From assembly GCA_011033025.1 (NCBI GenBank), contig WFMF01000055.1, positions 62,001-126,000 on the forward strand: DNA of 64,000 nt. The letters run 5' to 3'. Shown here piece by piece: positions 11,617 to 21,000 of the stretch. The DNA is from Beroe forskalii (taxonomy: Eukaryota > Ctenophora > Nuda > Beroida > Beroidae). A program made the translations under genes and the position numbers. Every line of letters begins with the position of its first letter. Position 1 is the stretch's first letter. Under the pieces are notes generated by a model. That model was given only the letters and a program-made list of their open reading frames with translations. It was not told where the DNA came from and ran no database searches.

Positions 11617-12956
11617 ATCTGTCTGTCTATCTGTCTGTCTATCTGTCTGTCTATCTGTCTGTCTATCTGTCTGTCTGTCTGTGCAAGTCAGTGTCTCTGA
11701 AGAGCAGTAGGAGAGAGATCATATCCCGAACACGACACAGGTCTGTCTGTCTGTCTGTCTGTCTGTGCAAGTCAGTGTCTCTGAAGAGCAGTAGGAGAGA
11801 GATCATATCCCGCACACGACACAGGTCTGTCTGTCTGTCTGTCTGTCTGTGCAGGGCAAGTCAGTGTCTCTGAAGAGCAGTAGGAGAGAGATCATATCCC
11901 GAACACGACACAGGTCTGTCTGTCTGTCTGTCTGTCTATCTGTCTGTCTGTCTGTTTGTCTATCTGTGCAAGTCAGTGTCTCTGAAGAGCAGTAGGAGAG
12001 AGATCATATCCCGAACACGACACAGGTAAAGAATATGGTAGGCGGGGTGACGTCATCAATTCAGCCTTTCAATTTCAAGACCACGATGATGAGGTCATTT
12101 CAACTTCGAGTTCGACTGGCGAATTGCTACTTGCTATTGTGAATGGCTATGTTGGAGCAAAATAATTTTGGCTTAAATTAGTAAATTATATCCGCTTTCC
12201 AAACGACCGGTTACCATTTCTCAAAGATCCGGTTACGGTTTCGGTTCGCTGAAAACGTCGGTTGACCGGTATTTCGGTTTCATTTCGGTTAACCGACCGA
12301 TTTCCCTAAACGGGTAATTGCGAAATCAAAATATTCGGTTTCGGTTGGCTGAAAACGCTCGGTTAACCAGCATTTTGGTTTCGGTTTGTTTAACCGGTTG
12401 TGTCCTATTGAGCCGCTCATAGTGGAATACTTCCAGTTCAATTTCCAAATTTTCAGAATTTTAATGCAATGAAATTTCAGGATTAGGTTGGACGGTGATG
12501 AAACGCACGTTAACAAGAAGATGTGCTTCGACCAGAATCAGCTCAACACAGTGCTCAAGGTCTCCTGTAAATTCAGGTATGTTACAGAAAAATCTAATCT
12601 TGTATCAACACTCGTTTCAAACAGTTATTTTGCGCGTCTTTGAAATTCAAAGACGTCCAAAATCTGTTTGCGTGTCAACTTTCTATATGTCAACTTTCTA
12701 TATCGAAATAACATGGAAATTGCGCGTCTCTATCGAGCCCTCATATCGAGCGGTCTGTACACACACACGTGTTACCATTTCCTCCTCTTCCAGGTGGTGG
12801 AAGCGAGCGGAACTCCTTATCCCTCTCGACCAGGCAGACAAGGTGAAGCTGAGTCACGGCGCCTGGTTCAGCCTCCAACCCGTCGCTTTCTTCAGGGACA
12901 TCTTTAAGAAGGGCGAATACGACATTTTCGAGCACGTGGACGATAATGTGTCCTAA
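1..12956 (+). CDS. RIM/rabphilin/Slp-like Rab effector with two C2 domains (5' end outside window)
   Basis: Exons I can chain in phase: 1-154, 434-511, 644-751, 939-1201 (contains a duplication), about 1336-1480, 2303-2406, 3709-3730 (or 3622-3730), 4022-4093, 4317-4413, 4573-4913, 5133-5280, 5641-5807, 6265-6688, 9601-9686, 10188-10282, 10712-10868, 11051-11221, 11476-11582, 12481-12576, 12794-12956 (TAA). Most junctions are GT-AG with matching phase. Domains in order: a His-rich stretch, a helical Rab-binding segment (QDHIKNVLARQKTEDENLQ), a CxxC zinc finger (CRIC, CDSC, CLVC), C2A, a Lys-rich linker, a Pro/Ser/Ala-rich linker, and a C2B-like end. Proteins of this plan dock secretory vesicles through Rab GTPases at the plasma membrane. 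I see no PDZ domain and no clear set of Ca2+-binding Asp residues, so C2 function may be calcium-independent. RIM versus Slp/rabphilin is not settled. The region near 1201-2303 is the weakest part of the model. Confidence 0.6.
939..1201 (+). CDS. Zinc-finger exon carrying an internal out-of-frame tandem duplication
   Basis: The acceptor at 937-938 gives the phase needed by the preceding exon, reading SQAYLPLICDSCCTTRFLTG and then KLICLVCWKS, which supplies the remaining CxxC pairs. About 95-106 bp (from about 991) is then repeated (from about 1086), and the second copy lies in a different frame. The second copy ends at a donor (1201|1202) reading TSPTFGRQE in phase 0, which joins well to SDSRTGGPASPRYPLSP at 1336. 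A straight read of the exon leaves that frame. Either one copy is skipped, or the allele or assembly is faulty. Confidence 0.45.
991..1189 (+). repeat. 106-bp-period tandem duplication inside an exon
   Basis: The 68 bases from 1016 to 1083 recur at 1122-1189 without change that I can see. The sequence just before each copy (991 and 1086) is also alike but with small differences. The period of 106 is not a multiple of three. Confidence 0.85.
1620..1990. repeat. Intronic minisatellite, unit about 43 bp, about 8 copies
   Basis: The unit reads roughly CTCCTAGGTTCCCAGGGATA then TCCATGTTCTCTAAG, with small differences between copies. It lies between the exons at about 1336-1480 and 2303 of the C2 gene. 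Confidence 0.85.
2303..4413 (+). CDS. C2A domain exons
   Basis: Exons 2303-2406, 3709-3730, 4022-4093 and 4317-4413 join in phase. The peptide starts KLALKVCEAVNIPYPDG, then YVTMLSG, NVSPTTQ, DFDLEIIIRLTCKSRHSKLL, IGETRIHVTWLDIKKS and RWYNLEKP. The strand order and the closing WYNL are typical of a type I C2 domain. Exon 3709-3730 is only 22 nt; a longer alternative starting at 3622 is also open and in phase. The 1.2-kb intron 2407-3621 contains no other gene that I can see. Confidence 0.6.
4573..4913 (+). CDS. Lys-rich linker exon after C2A
   Basis: The acceptor CAG ends at 4572 and the donor GTGGGT starts at 4914; phase agrees on both sides. The product reads TSVLENDEHIISEIPLP, then a very basic Ser/Lys stretch (KRSKKLVKLSKEF, KSSKKSLSTSAKKHKKKD) and an acidic end. 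Such polybasic linkers often bind acidic membrane lipid; that role is inference. Confidence 0.6.
5133..5280 (+). CDS. Basic linker exon ending in a multiplied splice donor
   Basis: The acceptor is at 5131-5132. The peptide is IPKKLSRRSNNSIHGRIGD and so on, ending KSKLSAKFLG at the first GTAAGT (5281). The last 30 bp of exon plus donor are then repeated. The next exon (5641) needs phase 1, which each of the leading repeated donors supplies. Confidence 0.6.
5251..5465 (+). repeat. 30-bp tandem array duplicating an exon end plus GTAAGT donor
   Basis: The unit GTAAGTCTAAACTCAGCGCC then AAATTCCTGG occurs at 5251-5340 in direct tandem. A short interruption (about 5341-5370) repeats part of the upstream exon (AATCACCTGGTTAAT), and at least three more units follow to 5465. 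Each unit holds one GTAAGT. The unit is 30 nt, so use of a later donor in the first block would add KSKLSAKFLG per unit without changing frame. Confidence 0.9.
5641..6688 (+). CDS. Ser/Thr-rich and Pro-rich linker exons
   Basis: Exons 5641-5807 (EDQKRDHDHGDYEKFSFSST...) and 6265-6688 join in phase 0. The second encodes TPSKSPLRTPLATPPLPAHS, then repeated HSPLPPP units and an Ala/Val-rich stretch with ATATVASNVASNVATTAA. It is low-complexity and probably disordered, with many PxxP motifs that could bind SH3 domains (inference). Confidence 0.6.
7717..8145 (+). CDS. Small secreted cysteine-rich protein, single exon, nested in a C2-gene intron
   Basis: This intact 142-codon frame is GC-rich compared with the surrounding intron (6689-9600). 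It begins MFLSSSNLPLLLSVSLVITM, a good signal peptide, followed by eight Cys residues: HHC, FSC, ALC, AAC, PFC, AGC, ELC and RDC. The stretch from CETPFC to VVKVAGC recalls the finger spacing of Ly6/three-finger proteins, but there is no terminal CC-D-x-CN, so I do not assign the fold. It is on the same strand as the host gene. Two long overlapping reverse frames exist but lack a signal peptide and are Pro/Arg-rich as expected of shadows. It could instead be unexpressed open sequence. Confidence 0.5.
   Translation: MFLSSSNLPLLLSVSLVITMVTTSSPRHHCHHFSCAEFSNIDGDKEIFSPLPSIPTPALCSDDVTRQTLAACETPFCSYLELGFALRGDAAQRGVVKVAGCAPLVTAEEYLEHAAELCEVLKGEVRGSGGVPDGRDCRGAAV
8716..8882. mobile_element. Foldback (MITE-like) element, about 165 bp
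   Basis: The ends are inverted copies: TAATATACGCTTAGAGCATG on the left and CATGCTCTTAGTGTATTA on the right. Inner arms also pair (ATTATTGCAC with GTGCAATAAT). There is no coding capacity. It lies in the intron that hosts the small secreted protein gene. I saw nothing else in the rest of that intron. Confidence 0.6.
9601..10868 (+). CDS. Exons linking the Pro-rich region to C2B
   Basis: Exons 9601-9686, 10188-10282 and 10712-10868 chain in phase. They encode KRRRSSLIEAVLQEIAEPER, VNYPCDPVVNKRISVIEQHI and LSNAMLSNGTPRRFAETKSR. These are helical and charged. The RRFAET motif also occurs at about 1464-1482, so this exon may be an old partial duplicate of the early one. Confidence 0.55.
11051..12956 (+). 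CDS. C2B-like C-terminal exons
   Basis: Exons 11051-11221, 11476-11582, 12481-12576 and 12794-12956 chain in phase to a TAA. The peptide contains LGWICLSVNWGYGGRIEAHL, VQVKVSLKSSRREIISRTRH, KKMCFDQNQLNTVLKVSC, RWWKRAELLIPLDQAD and HGAWFSLQP, an order that matches strands of a C2 domain. The loops lack the expected Asp ligands. The protein ends FEHVDDNVS. The donor of the second exon is the start of a long exon-end array. Confidence 0.6.
11583..12025 (+). repeat. Array of duplicated exon ends separated by (CTGT)n
   Basis: After the exon end at 11582 there are four further copies of its last 50 or so bases (TCTCTGAAGAGCAGTAGGAG and onward to CGACACAG), each preceded by a GTCTGTCTGT tract. The first four exon ends are followed by GTCTGT; only the last (12025) is followed by the stronger donor GTAAAG. 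Confidence 0.9.
12180..12420. repeat. Degenerate repeat rich in CGGTTAACCG-like motifs
   Basis: Within the intron before the exon at 12481, variants of TCGGTTTCGGTT...CTGAAAACG with CGGTTAACCG recur four or more times. No coding signal is seen. Confidence 0.5.
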
Positions 12957-13069
12957 AGGGAATTATGATGTCTTAAAGGGGCTTATGATGTCCTAAAAAT
13001 GTCTTATAATGAACTAAAAGTGTCTTATAATTACTGCAGTGTTCCGCCTTTGAAAATGACTGAGTCTCC

Positions 13070-13152
13070 TTATTGTCAGACGTTGTCGGCGGACGCGCGC
13101 GCTTCGTGCGCGCGCCCACCGAAGGCGAAGGGGTCAGACAACGTCTGACAAT
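13070..13152. mobile_element. GC-rich foldback element, TTGTCAGACGTTGTC ends
   Basis: TTGTCAGACGTTGTC on the left is matched by GACAACGTCTGACAA on the right. The interior holds a GCGCGCGC palindrome. Related ends occur near 17814-17908 (GTCTGACGTCATCAG ... GGTCAGGCAACGCCTGACAA) and near 32140-32280, so this is a dispersed family. Confidence 0.65.
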
Positions 13153-13879
13153 CTCCTTATTGACTACATGTGATGTTCTGGTCAAGTTCCAAGAGTATAT
13201 TACCAGCCATTCTTTTTCGTCCGGACGTTAATTGTTATACACAACAAGACAAAAGATGATGCTTGATTCTTCTGGAAATTGATTTGATGACAATGCCACT
13301 TTCTCCTCCGCAGATATAGTTTTTTTTGTGCTAGACACAATCAGTTAATTAGAATAATTTAAGTAATCTAAATATTTATTGATTGATAAGATTAAATTTA
13401 TTGTCATTTCGTTAAAAATTGAATTGAATTTAAGATTTTAACCAGTGATATTAGTATCAAATTTATAGAATAATTCAAGCGATAATAAATGAAGTATGAA
13501 CTTGAAAACGATATTATTTGGAATCAACTATCCAAGCATGTTACATTATTTGTTTTTCATCGGTGAAATCAACTTGATAATCAATTATTGATTTTTGTTG
13601 CTATTTTATTTCAATATTTCATTCTGTTTTTAATTTTTAAATTTATTCTTACTTCTTAATTTCTTAAGTTATTTTCATTTTCATTGATATTTTATCTCAA
13701 AGTAAATGCAATTAAAGTGGTTGCATGTCGAACCGGTGACCGTTTACGGATACCGCAACTTACAGAAATACACGGTCGAGGCGTGGATAATGGACGAGGC
13801 GTGCTGAGTTCATTATTGAAGGTATACGTTCACAGCTAAGAGTTAAGTTTAAATGGCTACTGAACTGATGTCGCATTTA

Positions 13880-14490
13880 CCGTAAATGAATACTTTCGAA
13901 CCGATGTCGCAAATTTAGATTTCACTCATAAACCATTTGTGAAAGTCCAATCGATACCAAAATTTGCATGGACAGTTTATGACATAAAACTCGTCTGGTG
14001 TTTGAGGCATTTTCATCTAAAAATGACCAAGCTATACTATATTCAGTTTCGGACCGAAAATTCGTTTCCTTGTCCCCCATAACTCCTCCCTCTTCATTAT
14101 CTTTGATAATGACGTCAGTCAAAAATATAGTTTAAACGTGGCCTTTAAGGACTAGGGTTAGGTCACGATTAGGGTCAGAATTTGTTAGGGTTAGGTTGGT
14201 TAGGTTCAGGATACAGAAAAATTGACCTTTAGGTCTGTGACGTCACTCAGCCAGAGTTATATGGGACACATACCCGAAACTGCCAGTTTCGGTCCGAAAC
14301 TGATTTTATTTTAATTTTGCAATATCTTCTTCATTTTCGGATGAAAATGCTTCAAATTTTCACAGACGCTGTCTTATGTCACAAACTGTATCCATGCAAA
14401 TTTTGGTATCGATTGGACATTCACAAATGGTTTTATGAGTGAAACGGTCAAAATTTGCGCGCAGCACTTTCGGTCCGAAACTGATTCATG
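13880..14490. mobile_element. Large foldback element, arms about 130-150 bp
   Basis: The stretch 13918-14040 (CACTCATAAACCATTTGTGA ... CCAATCGATACCAAAATTTG) is the imperfect reverse complement of 14330-14446. TTTCGGTCCGAAAC motifs flank the arms. The central 250 bp is unique and includes short TTAGGG-like pieces (GGGTTAGG). No open frame is seen. Confidence 0.6.
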
Positions 14491-14939
14491 TTGTGCACAG
14501 TTAGACCTAGAGTGCAGTGCTGTATCCACTGTATGATATTTCAAACTCCTGGTGTTACTGTAATTCTTTACCGTAAAGTTAACGTATCAACTTCAAAAAT
14601 ATAATTCGTTTCCTTTCCCCAATCCTCATCCCTTTTCAGCACTTTCATCATATCAGGAATATTTTCCTCTTTTGAAAAAAAATATGGGGCAGGCAACGTC
14701 GCGTCTGGCAACGCATTTGTACTTGTAGGATGCTAACCTACCCTCCGCCGCGCACACAACGTTTTCCGTTTGTCTGCAACACGACCCTCCAAACGTCAGA
14801 GTGTTGCGCGCTAGGGACGGGAGAAATCAATCAATTTCTGACAATCTCCCTGCTCCGACCCAATTTATGAATTTATAATTATTTGAAATTAAATACAGAC
14901 AACTCTGAACTCGCGCGCGGTGCACAACGTTCCAGGCCA

Positions 14940-15450
14940 CATTTGCCAAGTCTGGTGGTCCTCTACTAAGTGGTCCTCTAGTGGTCCTCGAGTGGTCCTC
15001 TAAGAGAAGTCGGCGAACCAGTGTCAGCTGCTTCCCTGACACCAGTGTCAGCTGCTTCCCTCTGGTGGTCCTCCAGTGGTCCTCTATAGTGGTCCTCTAA
15101 GAGAAGTCGGCGAACCAGTGGTCAGCTGCTTCCCTGACACCAGTGTCAGCTGCTTCCCTGACACCAGTGTCAGCTGCTTCCCTGACACCAGTGCCAGCTG
15201 CTGCCCTGACACCAGTGTCCGCTGCTCCCTTGACACCAGTGTCAGCTGCTTTCACTGACACCAGTGTCAGTTGCTTCCCTGACACCAGTGTCAGCTGGTT
15301 CCCTGACACCAGTGTCAGCTGCTTCGCTGACACCAGTGCCAGTCGTGGTCCTCTAGTGGTCCTCTATAGTGGTCCTGGCCTCTGGTGGTTCTCTAAGTGG
15401 TCCTCTATTGGTCCTCTAGTGGTCCTCTATTGGTCCTCTAAGAGAGTTCT
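14940..15450. repeat. 24-bp minisatellite flanked by GTGGTCCTCTA repeats
   Basis: The unit GCTGCTTCCCTGACACCAGT (plus GTCA) runs about 13 times between 15027 and 15345. GTGGTCCTCTA tracts stand on both sides. The unit of 24 keeps frames open in both directions, which explains the spurious cysteine-rich open frames here. Confidence 0.9.
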
Positions 15451-15567
15451 CTGAAGAGGCGCACTCGCTCGCGCAAAATTAGGCTCTGTAACATGGAGTT
15501 AGTAGGGGAACATCCTACAACCATTTGGAATTGGATTTGGACGTCACGTCGTCACCTTTTAACTATA

Positions 15568-15640
15568 CGGCCAATGCGGACACACACACTGGGGTATCCG
15601 TATACGGTAGTATACCCCGGTTTGTGTGTGTCAGCATTGG
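15568..15640. repeat. Near-perfect inverted repeat (hairpin)
   Basis: CCAATGCGGACACACACACT (15570 onward) pairs with the reverse complement GTGTGTGTCAGCATTGG ending at about 15638. GGGGTAT/ATACCCC and a central CCGTATACGG complete the stem. Confidence 0.7.
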
Positions 15641-15739
15641 TCAGACTCACCTTTATACTGGGGCCCTCAAATATTCGTTTTGTAAGGTTGGTCGGTCGAT
15701 CGATTGTAATCTGGTCTTTGCTGTTCCAACGATAATTTA

Positions 15740-16940
15740 TTGATTCACGTGGAATTTCCTTGTGTTTAGCCAACGATCTGAAAAATCAGCAGAAAAGACT
15801 TTCAAAGGAAAACCATTTGAAAGCATGTACGGAAGCCCGTGTATCCAAATCAAGATTTTCTGGTTTAAAAAACCGTCAAATCCACCAGACTTTTAATGAC
15901 ATACGAACGTCTGCCTGCACTGGCCTGTTTCCCCTTTACTGCTATAAAACCTCCTTTATGGACGGCCCCTATAGTATGGGGCCCTTCAAACATTCGCCGT
16001 CGATCAGTTGATCGATGGTTCTGAAATTTCTGGATTAGAAATTACTGTCCGAACGATCAATTTAAAGTGAGTCATGTAGAATTTCCTTGTGTTTAGCCAA
16101 CGATCAACTATTGTGTCAGAAGTCGGTCTGTGTTTCTCAACACAAACCCAGATTGAAAGTATATATCACAATGAAAGTGTTCCATTTATTTTCATTGTGA
16201 TTTGCAATTTTGTGTTTAGCTTTAGACTTAGTTTCTTAAAATCAGCCAAGTGAAGGGATGCTTTCAATGTTTATTGAAGGGGTAAAAAAATCAACTCAGC
16301 TATTTGTCTTAAACTCAACGTCAATGCGATGAAACTTTGGTAGAGTTGGCTCAATCATGGTCGATTTCTAAAAAATGTTCATCTTCTAGTAAAAGTTCAA
16401 ATCTACCAAAGATTTCATGGAATGCGGACTTCTGCACTATATACCTATCTTGACTCAATGTCGACAAAACTTTGGTAGAGTTGGCTCAATCATGGTCTTT
16501 CCTAAAAAATAGAGATTTTCTGGTTAAAATCTACCAAAATTTTCATGAACTGCGGACGTCTGCCTGCATTGGCCAACTTCCCCATGACTGCTGACCTCCT
16601 TCATGGAAGACCCTTCAAAATATATACGTTAACCCGTATGGTACGGTGGATCGATCAAACGCCATTAAGCAAGTTTCATGCTGTTCCAAGGTTTAAGTGT
16701 TTCACGTAGAATTTCCTTGCGTTTAGCCAACGATATTATTAGAATCAGCAGACGAGACTTTCAAATGCTTTAGGAGGGATTAAAACGGATGCCGTTTGAA
16801 AGTCCAAATTACAATGAAATTGTAATTTCTTGTGATTTGGACATTTGTATAAGCCCTCATTCATAATGGGGCTGGCATGAACGGAAGCCCGTGTATCCAA
16901 ACTTGCATAGGTACATGGGCTCCCACTACTTTCCATTCAA
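15740..16940. repeat. Degenerate long direct repeats
   Basis: The phrase GAATTTCCTTGTGTTTAGCC (then AACGAT) recurs near 15752, 16078 and 16709. GACGTCTGCCTGCATTGGCC-like text recurs near 15908 and 16555, and ACGGAAGCCCGTGTATCC near 15829 and 16879. These are old, diverged copies of a unit of several hundred bases. Confidence 0.55.
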
Positions 16941-18086
16941 ATATTAATGGGAAAAAGGCAGTACCACTAATCACTATCCATATCACGCAATATCAGTGGG
17001 AAGAGTAGATAAAATAAAAGTAATACAGGATATCTATGATCACATGAAACAATTTAAATCAAAATCACAATTAGAACATAGAGTTTATCAGTCTAAAATA
17101 TAAAACCTTCAAAGCTTCAACTTCATGTACTAAGACGCATGATATGGAGTTACACTTACAACTTACAGTTACATTGTTGCCAAATTTTCTCATCTTCATT
17201 TTGTGTGCAGGTGTGCTAGAAGTGCCTAGAGGTCACTGCACCAAAAATACAATGAAGAAGAAGTGGCTTTTTGTTGGAAAGTACAATTTTTCATGGTTTT
17301 AATAGAATTTTTCTCTATTATTTCTTGCAGATTCTTACCAAATAGTGTGAATAGTAAAATATAACCTCAGTCTCTACTGTTCATGTGTCAGAGAATTAAG
17401 ATATTAACCATGTCTCCCGTTTCTAAATGAAGTATGCCACTATGACAAGCACGACTTATGAAGGAGTAAAAGGGGCTGGTAACAGTGGTGTCTTGACTTT
17501 TGCAGACTATTAGTATTACGACGCGCGTGGGTACTTTTTGTAGCACTAGCACGGAATAGCGCGCAAATGTGCTTTACCATGTTTTTCGATAGGGCGTACA
17601 TTTTGCACGCTGTCACACGCTGCAAAAATACCTGCAAAAATCGCGCGTCGTAAAACGCCCCACCATGTTAAATTTGAACTTAATGTGGGCGTCATTACAT
17701 TTTGTATACGCAATTCCATCGTGTGCAGGGCAGAAGGAGGTTTTTCAAGTGTTCATCGTAATACAAGCGAAAAAGTATCACTGCTCCTACTGGACTACTG
17801 TCCTATTTAAAGATTGTCTGACGTCATCAGACCCATTATTTCAAATTTTGCGAGTCAAATCTGCGAGTCGTGGCAAGCGCGAGGGGGTCAGGCAACGCCT
17901 GACAATTTAAAGATACTTCCATTACAAGCTCGAATGAGAGTCGAATAGATAAAGAGTGCGCTTAGGGTACCTATTTTGAACACGAACGAGTAAATCGTCA
18001 GTTCAATGCACTATTCTAATCCATGATAATGACGTCACTCGTCTGCCTATTCGTGTTCGTATATACGTCAATACATTGTGTGTATA

Positions 18087-21000
18087 TCAGGAAGACAGAT
18101 CTCCGAGGATATCAGTCAGGAAGGTCTTGACATCTCTCATCTCCTGAGGACACGAGGAGTGGGGGAGGTTAGCATACTTCTTGAAGGTGACGTTGGGGTT
18201 GAACCTGCTCAGCCATTCCTTCGTCATCTCCCCAAACTGGCAGAAGGTGTGAGTTATGTCATTTTTAGGAGGCGGTAAGTGGCCGGAAAATAAACTTCAA
18301 GTGTGTAAAACTGTAAAATTATGTATTATAACTAATGTGATCGTCACTAGTGTTCTAGTGCCAATGGAACAAATTTTTATTGTGGATAGAGTTTCCAGGG
18401 AATTATCGCGATGGACCACATTACGCCACCAAAGAGACTTTGAATTACTCAAATAGAAGTGTATCTGGTCATAAATTATGCACCTGAAACCACTGAACCA
18501 ATGATATTCGCCAGTTTTCCTCCTGTTTTCCTGTATAATCCAAAAAACCCTATTTTTACCTCTCAAAACAGTGATCCATGCGTGTCTTCATTTCTGAGGC
18601 ACACAAGATCCGAAATCGAAAAGCTTTGGCCGATTGAGCTGAAAATTTGCACGCCATCGATTGACGACCTATGGCTATGAAAGACATACCATACTTCAGA
18701 ATCCCGAAATCAGCCATTTTCTGTCTGTTATGGGGGGTTGAAATCGCGTTTTTGGGCTTAAAAACTGCCTTTTTTCGACAGTTATTGGGCGTAGATGTCT
18801 CATGGGTGGTCAAATAGAAGCGTATCTGGTCATAAATTATCAGCCTGAAACCACTGAACCAATGATATTCGCCAGTTTTCCTTTGTTTTCCTGTAAAATC
18901 CAAAAAACCCGATTTTTACCTCTCAAAACAGTAATCCAAGCGTGTATTAATTTCTGAGGCACCCAAAATCCGAAATCAAAAAGCTTTGGCCGATTGAGCT
19001 GAAAATTTGCACGCCATCCATGGGCGACCTAAGAAAGACATACCATACTTCAGAATCCCGAAATCAGCCATTTTCTGTCTGTTATGTGCAGGGTTGAAAT
19101 CGCGTTTTTGGGCTTAAAAACTGCCTTTTTTCGCCCCTTATTGGGCGTAGATGTCTCATGGGTGGTCAAATAGAAGTGTATCTGGTCATAAATTATGCGC
19201 CTGAAACCACTGAACCAATGATATTCGCCAGTTTTCCTTTGTTTTCCTGTAAAATCCAAAAACCCTATTTTTACCTCTCAAAACAGTGATCCAAGCGTGT
19301 ATTCATTTCTGAGGCACCCAAAATCCGAAATCGGAAAGCTTTGGCCGATTGAGCTGAAAATTTGCACGCCATCCATGGACGACCTAAGAAAGACATATCA
19401 TACTTCAGAATTCCGAAATCAGCCATTTTCTGTCTGTTATGGGGGGTTAAAATCGCGTTTTTGGGCTTAAAAACTGCCTTTTTTCGCCCCTTATTGGGCG
19501 TAGATGTCTCATGGGTGGTCAAATAGAAGAGTATCTGGTCATAAATTATTCGCCTGAAACCACTGAACCAATTATATTCGTCGGTTTTCCTTTGTTTTCC
19601 TGTAAAATCCAAAGAACCCTATTTTTACCTCTCAAAGCAGTGATCCATGCCGGTCTTCATTTCAGAGGCACCAAAGATCCAAAATAATACTCAAATAATG
19701 AAGAGACTCTGCAGAACTCACTGGCAGAAGACGACTTGGTCGCTGTCCCCGTGACACATCAGAGTCTTGATCTCTATGTTGGGAGTTCCCTCCAGCTTTT
19801 CCCGGGTGATTTCATCTCTGAGCGGCAGGTAACAGCTCAACCCAACGATCCCTGGGGTTAAACAGGGAAAGGTTGGAAACTGCCTCTTACAGATTACGAA
19901 TTTAGATACGTTATTTTGAAACACGAGAATTATTTTTTTTTTCTCTAAATCTAATGATTCGTGGATTACCCTTGAATTAATGTATTCAATCTCAGGCTCC
20001 TACCGGCTAGTTTGCTCTTGTAAGTGAGACCAGAATATAGAGCTACAGCGCCGCCTTGGGAGAAGCCTCCTACTACAATCTTATCAGTGGGGATACCAGC
20101 CTTCTCTTCGCCTTCTATCAGCTTGTGTACCAACTCAGCGCTTTCTGGGGGTTACCACGGGTTACCATGGGATTAATAGGGGTTACCAGGGGATGTTTGG
20201 CGTTACTAAAGGGGTGAGAATCCTCCCACTCCAATCTTATCAGTGGGGATACCAGCCTTCTCCTCGCCTTCTTTCAGCTTGTGTACCAACTCAGCGCTTT
20301 CTGAGGGTTACCATGGGATCACTAGGGGTTACCAGGGGATGTTTGGCGAGGGGTTACCAGGGATACCAGCCTTCTCCTCGCCTTCTTTCAGCTTGTGTCA
20401 GCTTTCTGAGACCACGGGTTACCATGGGATCACTAGGGGATGTTTGGCCTCCCACACTCAATCTTATCAGTGGGGATACCAGCCTTCTCCTCGCTTTCTA
20501 TCAGCTTGTGTACCAACTCAGCGCTTTCTGGGGGTTACCACGGGTTACCATGGGATTACTAGGGGTTACATCAATCTTATCAGTGAGGGCAACCAGCCTT
20601 CTCCCCGCCTCCTTTAATCTTGTGTACAAACTCAGCGCTTTCTGGAGGTTACTATGGGATTACCAGTGGTTGCCAAATACCAGGGGATTTTGGTGTTACT
20701 ATGGGATTGAGCGTGAGGAGCCTACTACTACAATCTTATCAGGTTTGCCAGGGGTTGTTTAACGAGTTGCTAGGTGATGTATAGGGTCAAAACTCAAAAC
20801 ATCAACAATTGTGTAATTTATTAAGCCATACCTTAGGCGATTGATAATTCACCCAGCAGGTAGTTAAAACCGAAACTCTATTAACTAAAACATCTCTGAG
20901 AACTCACGCTTAATTCCAGGTCCATCTTCTTCGCAGTCAAAACTCAGACTTTTGATATCATACCACGCTGGCATCCTGAAAAGGGGATGAAGATTAGTTC

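Larger units (their letters stand above)
12957..18086. other. Intergenic region without genes
   Basis: Between the C2 gene and the thioesterase gene I see only repeats, listed separately, and AT-rich unique sequence (for example 13160-13800). No open frame has family resemblance or splice structure. Confidence 0.6.

Noticed and set aside
15097-15454. Cys-Phe-Pro-Asp-Thr repeat proteins
   Set aside because: 24-bp minisatellite stays open in both strands; no signal peptide or splice context.
18556-19612. Repeated reverse frames starting MDFTGKQRKTGEYHWFSG
   Set aside because: Lie in a 356-bp satellite inside an intron; no conservation pattern beyond the satellite itself.
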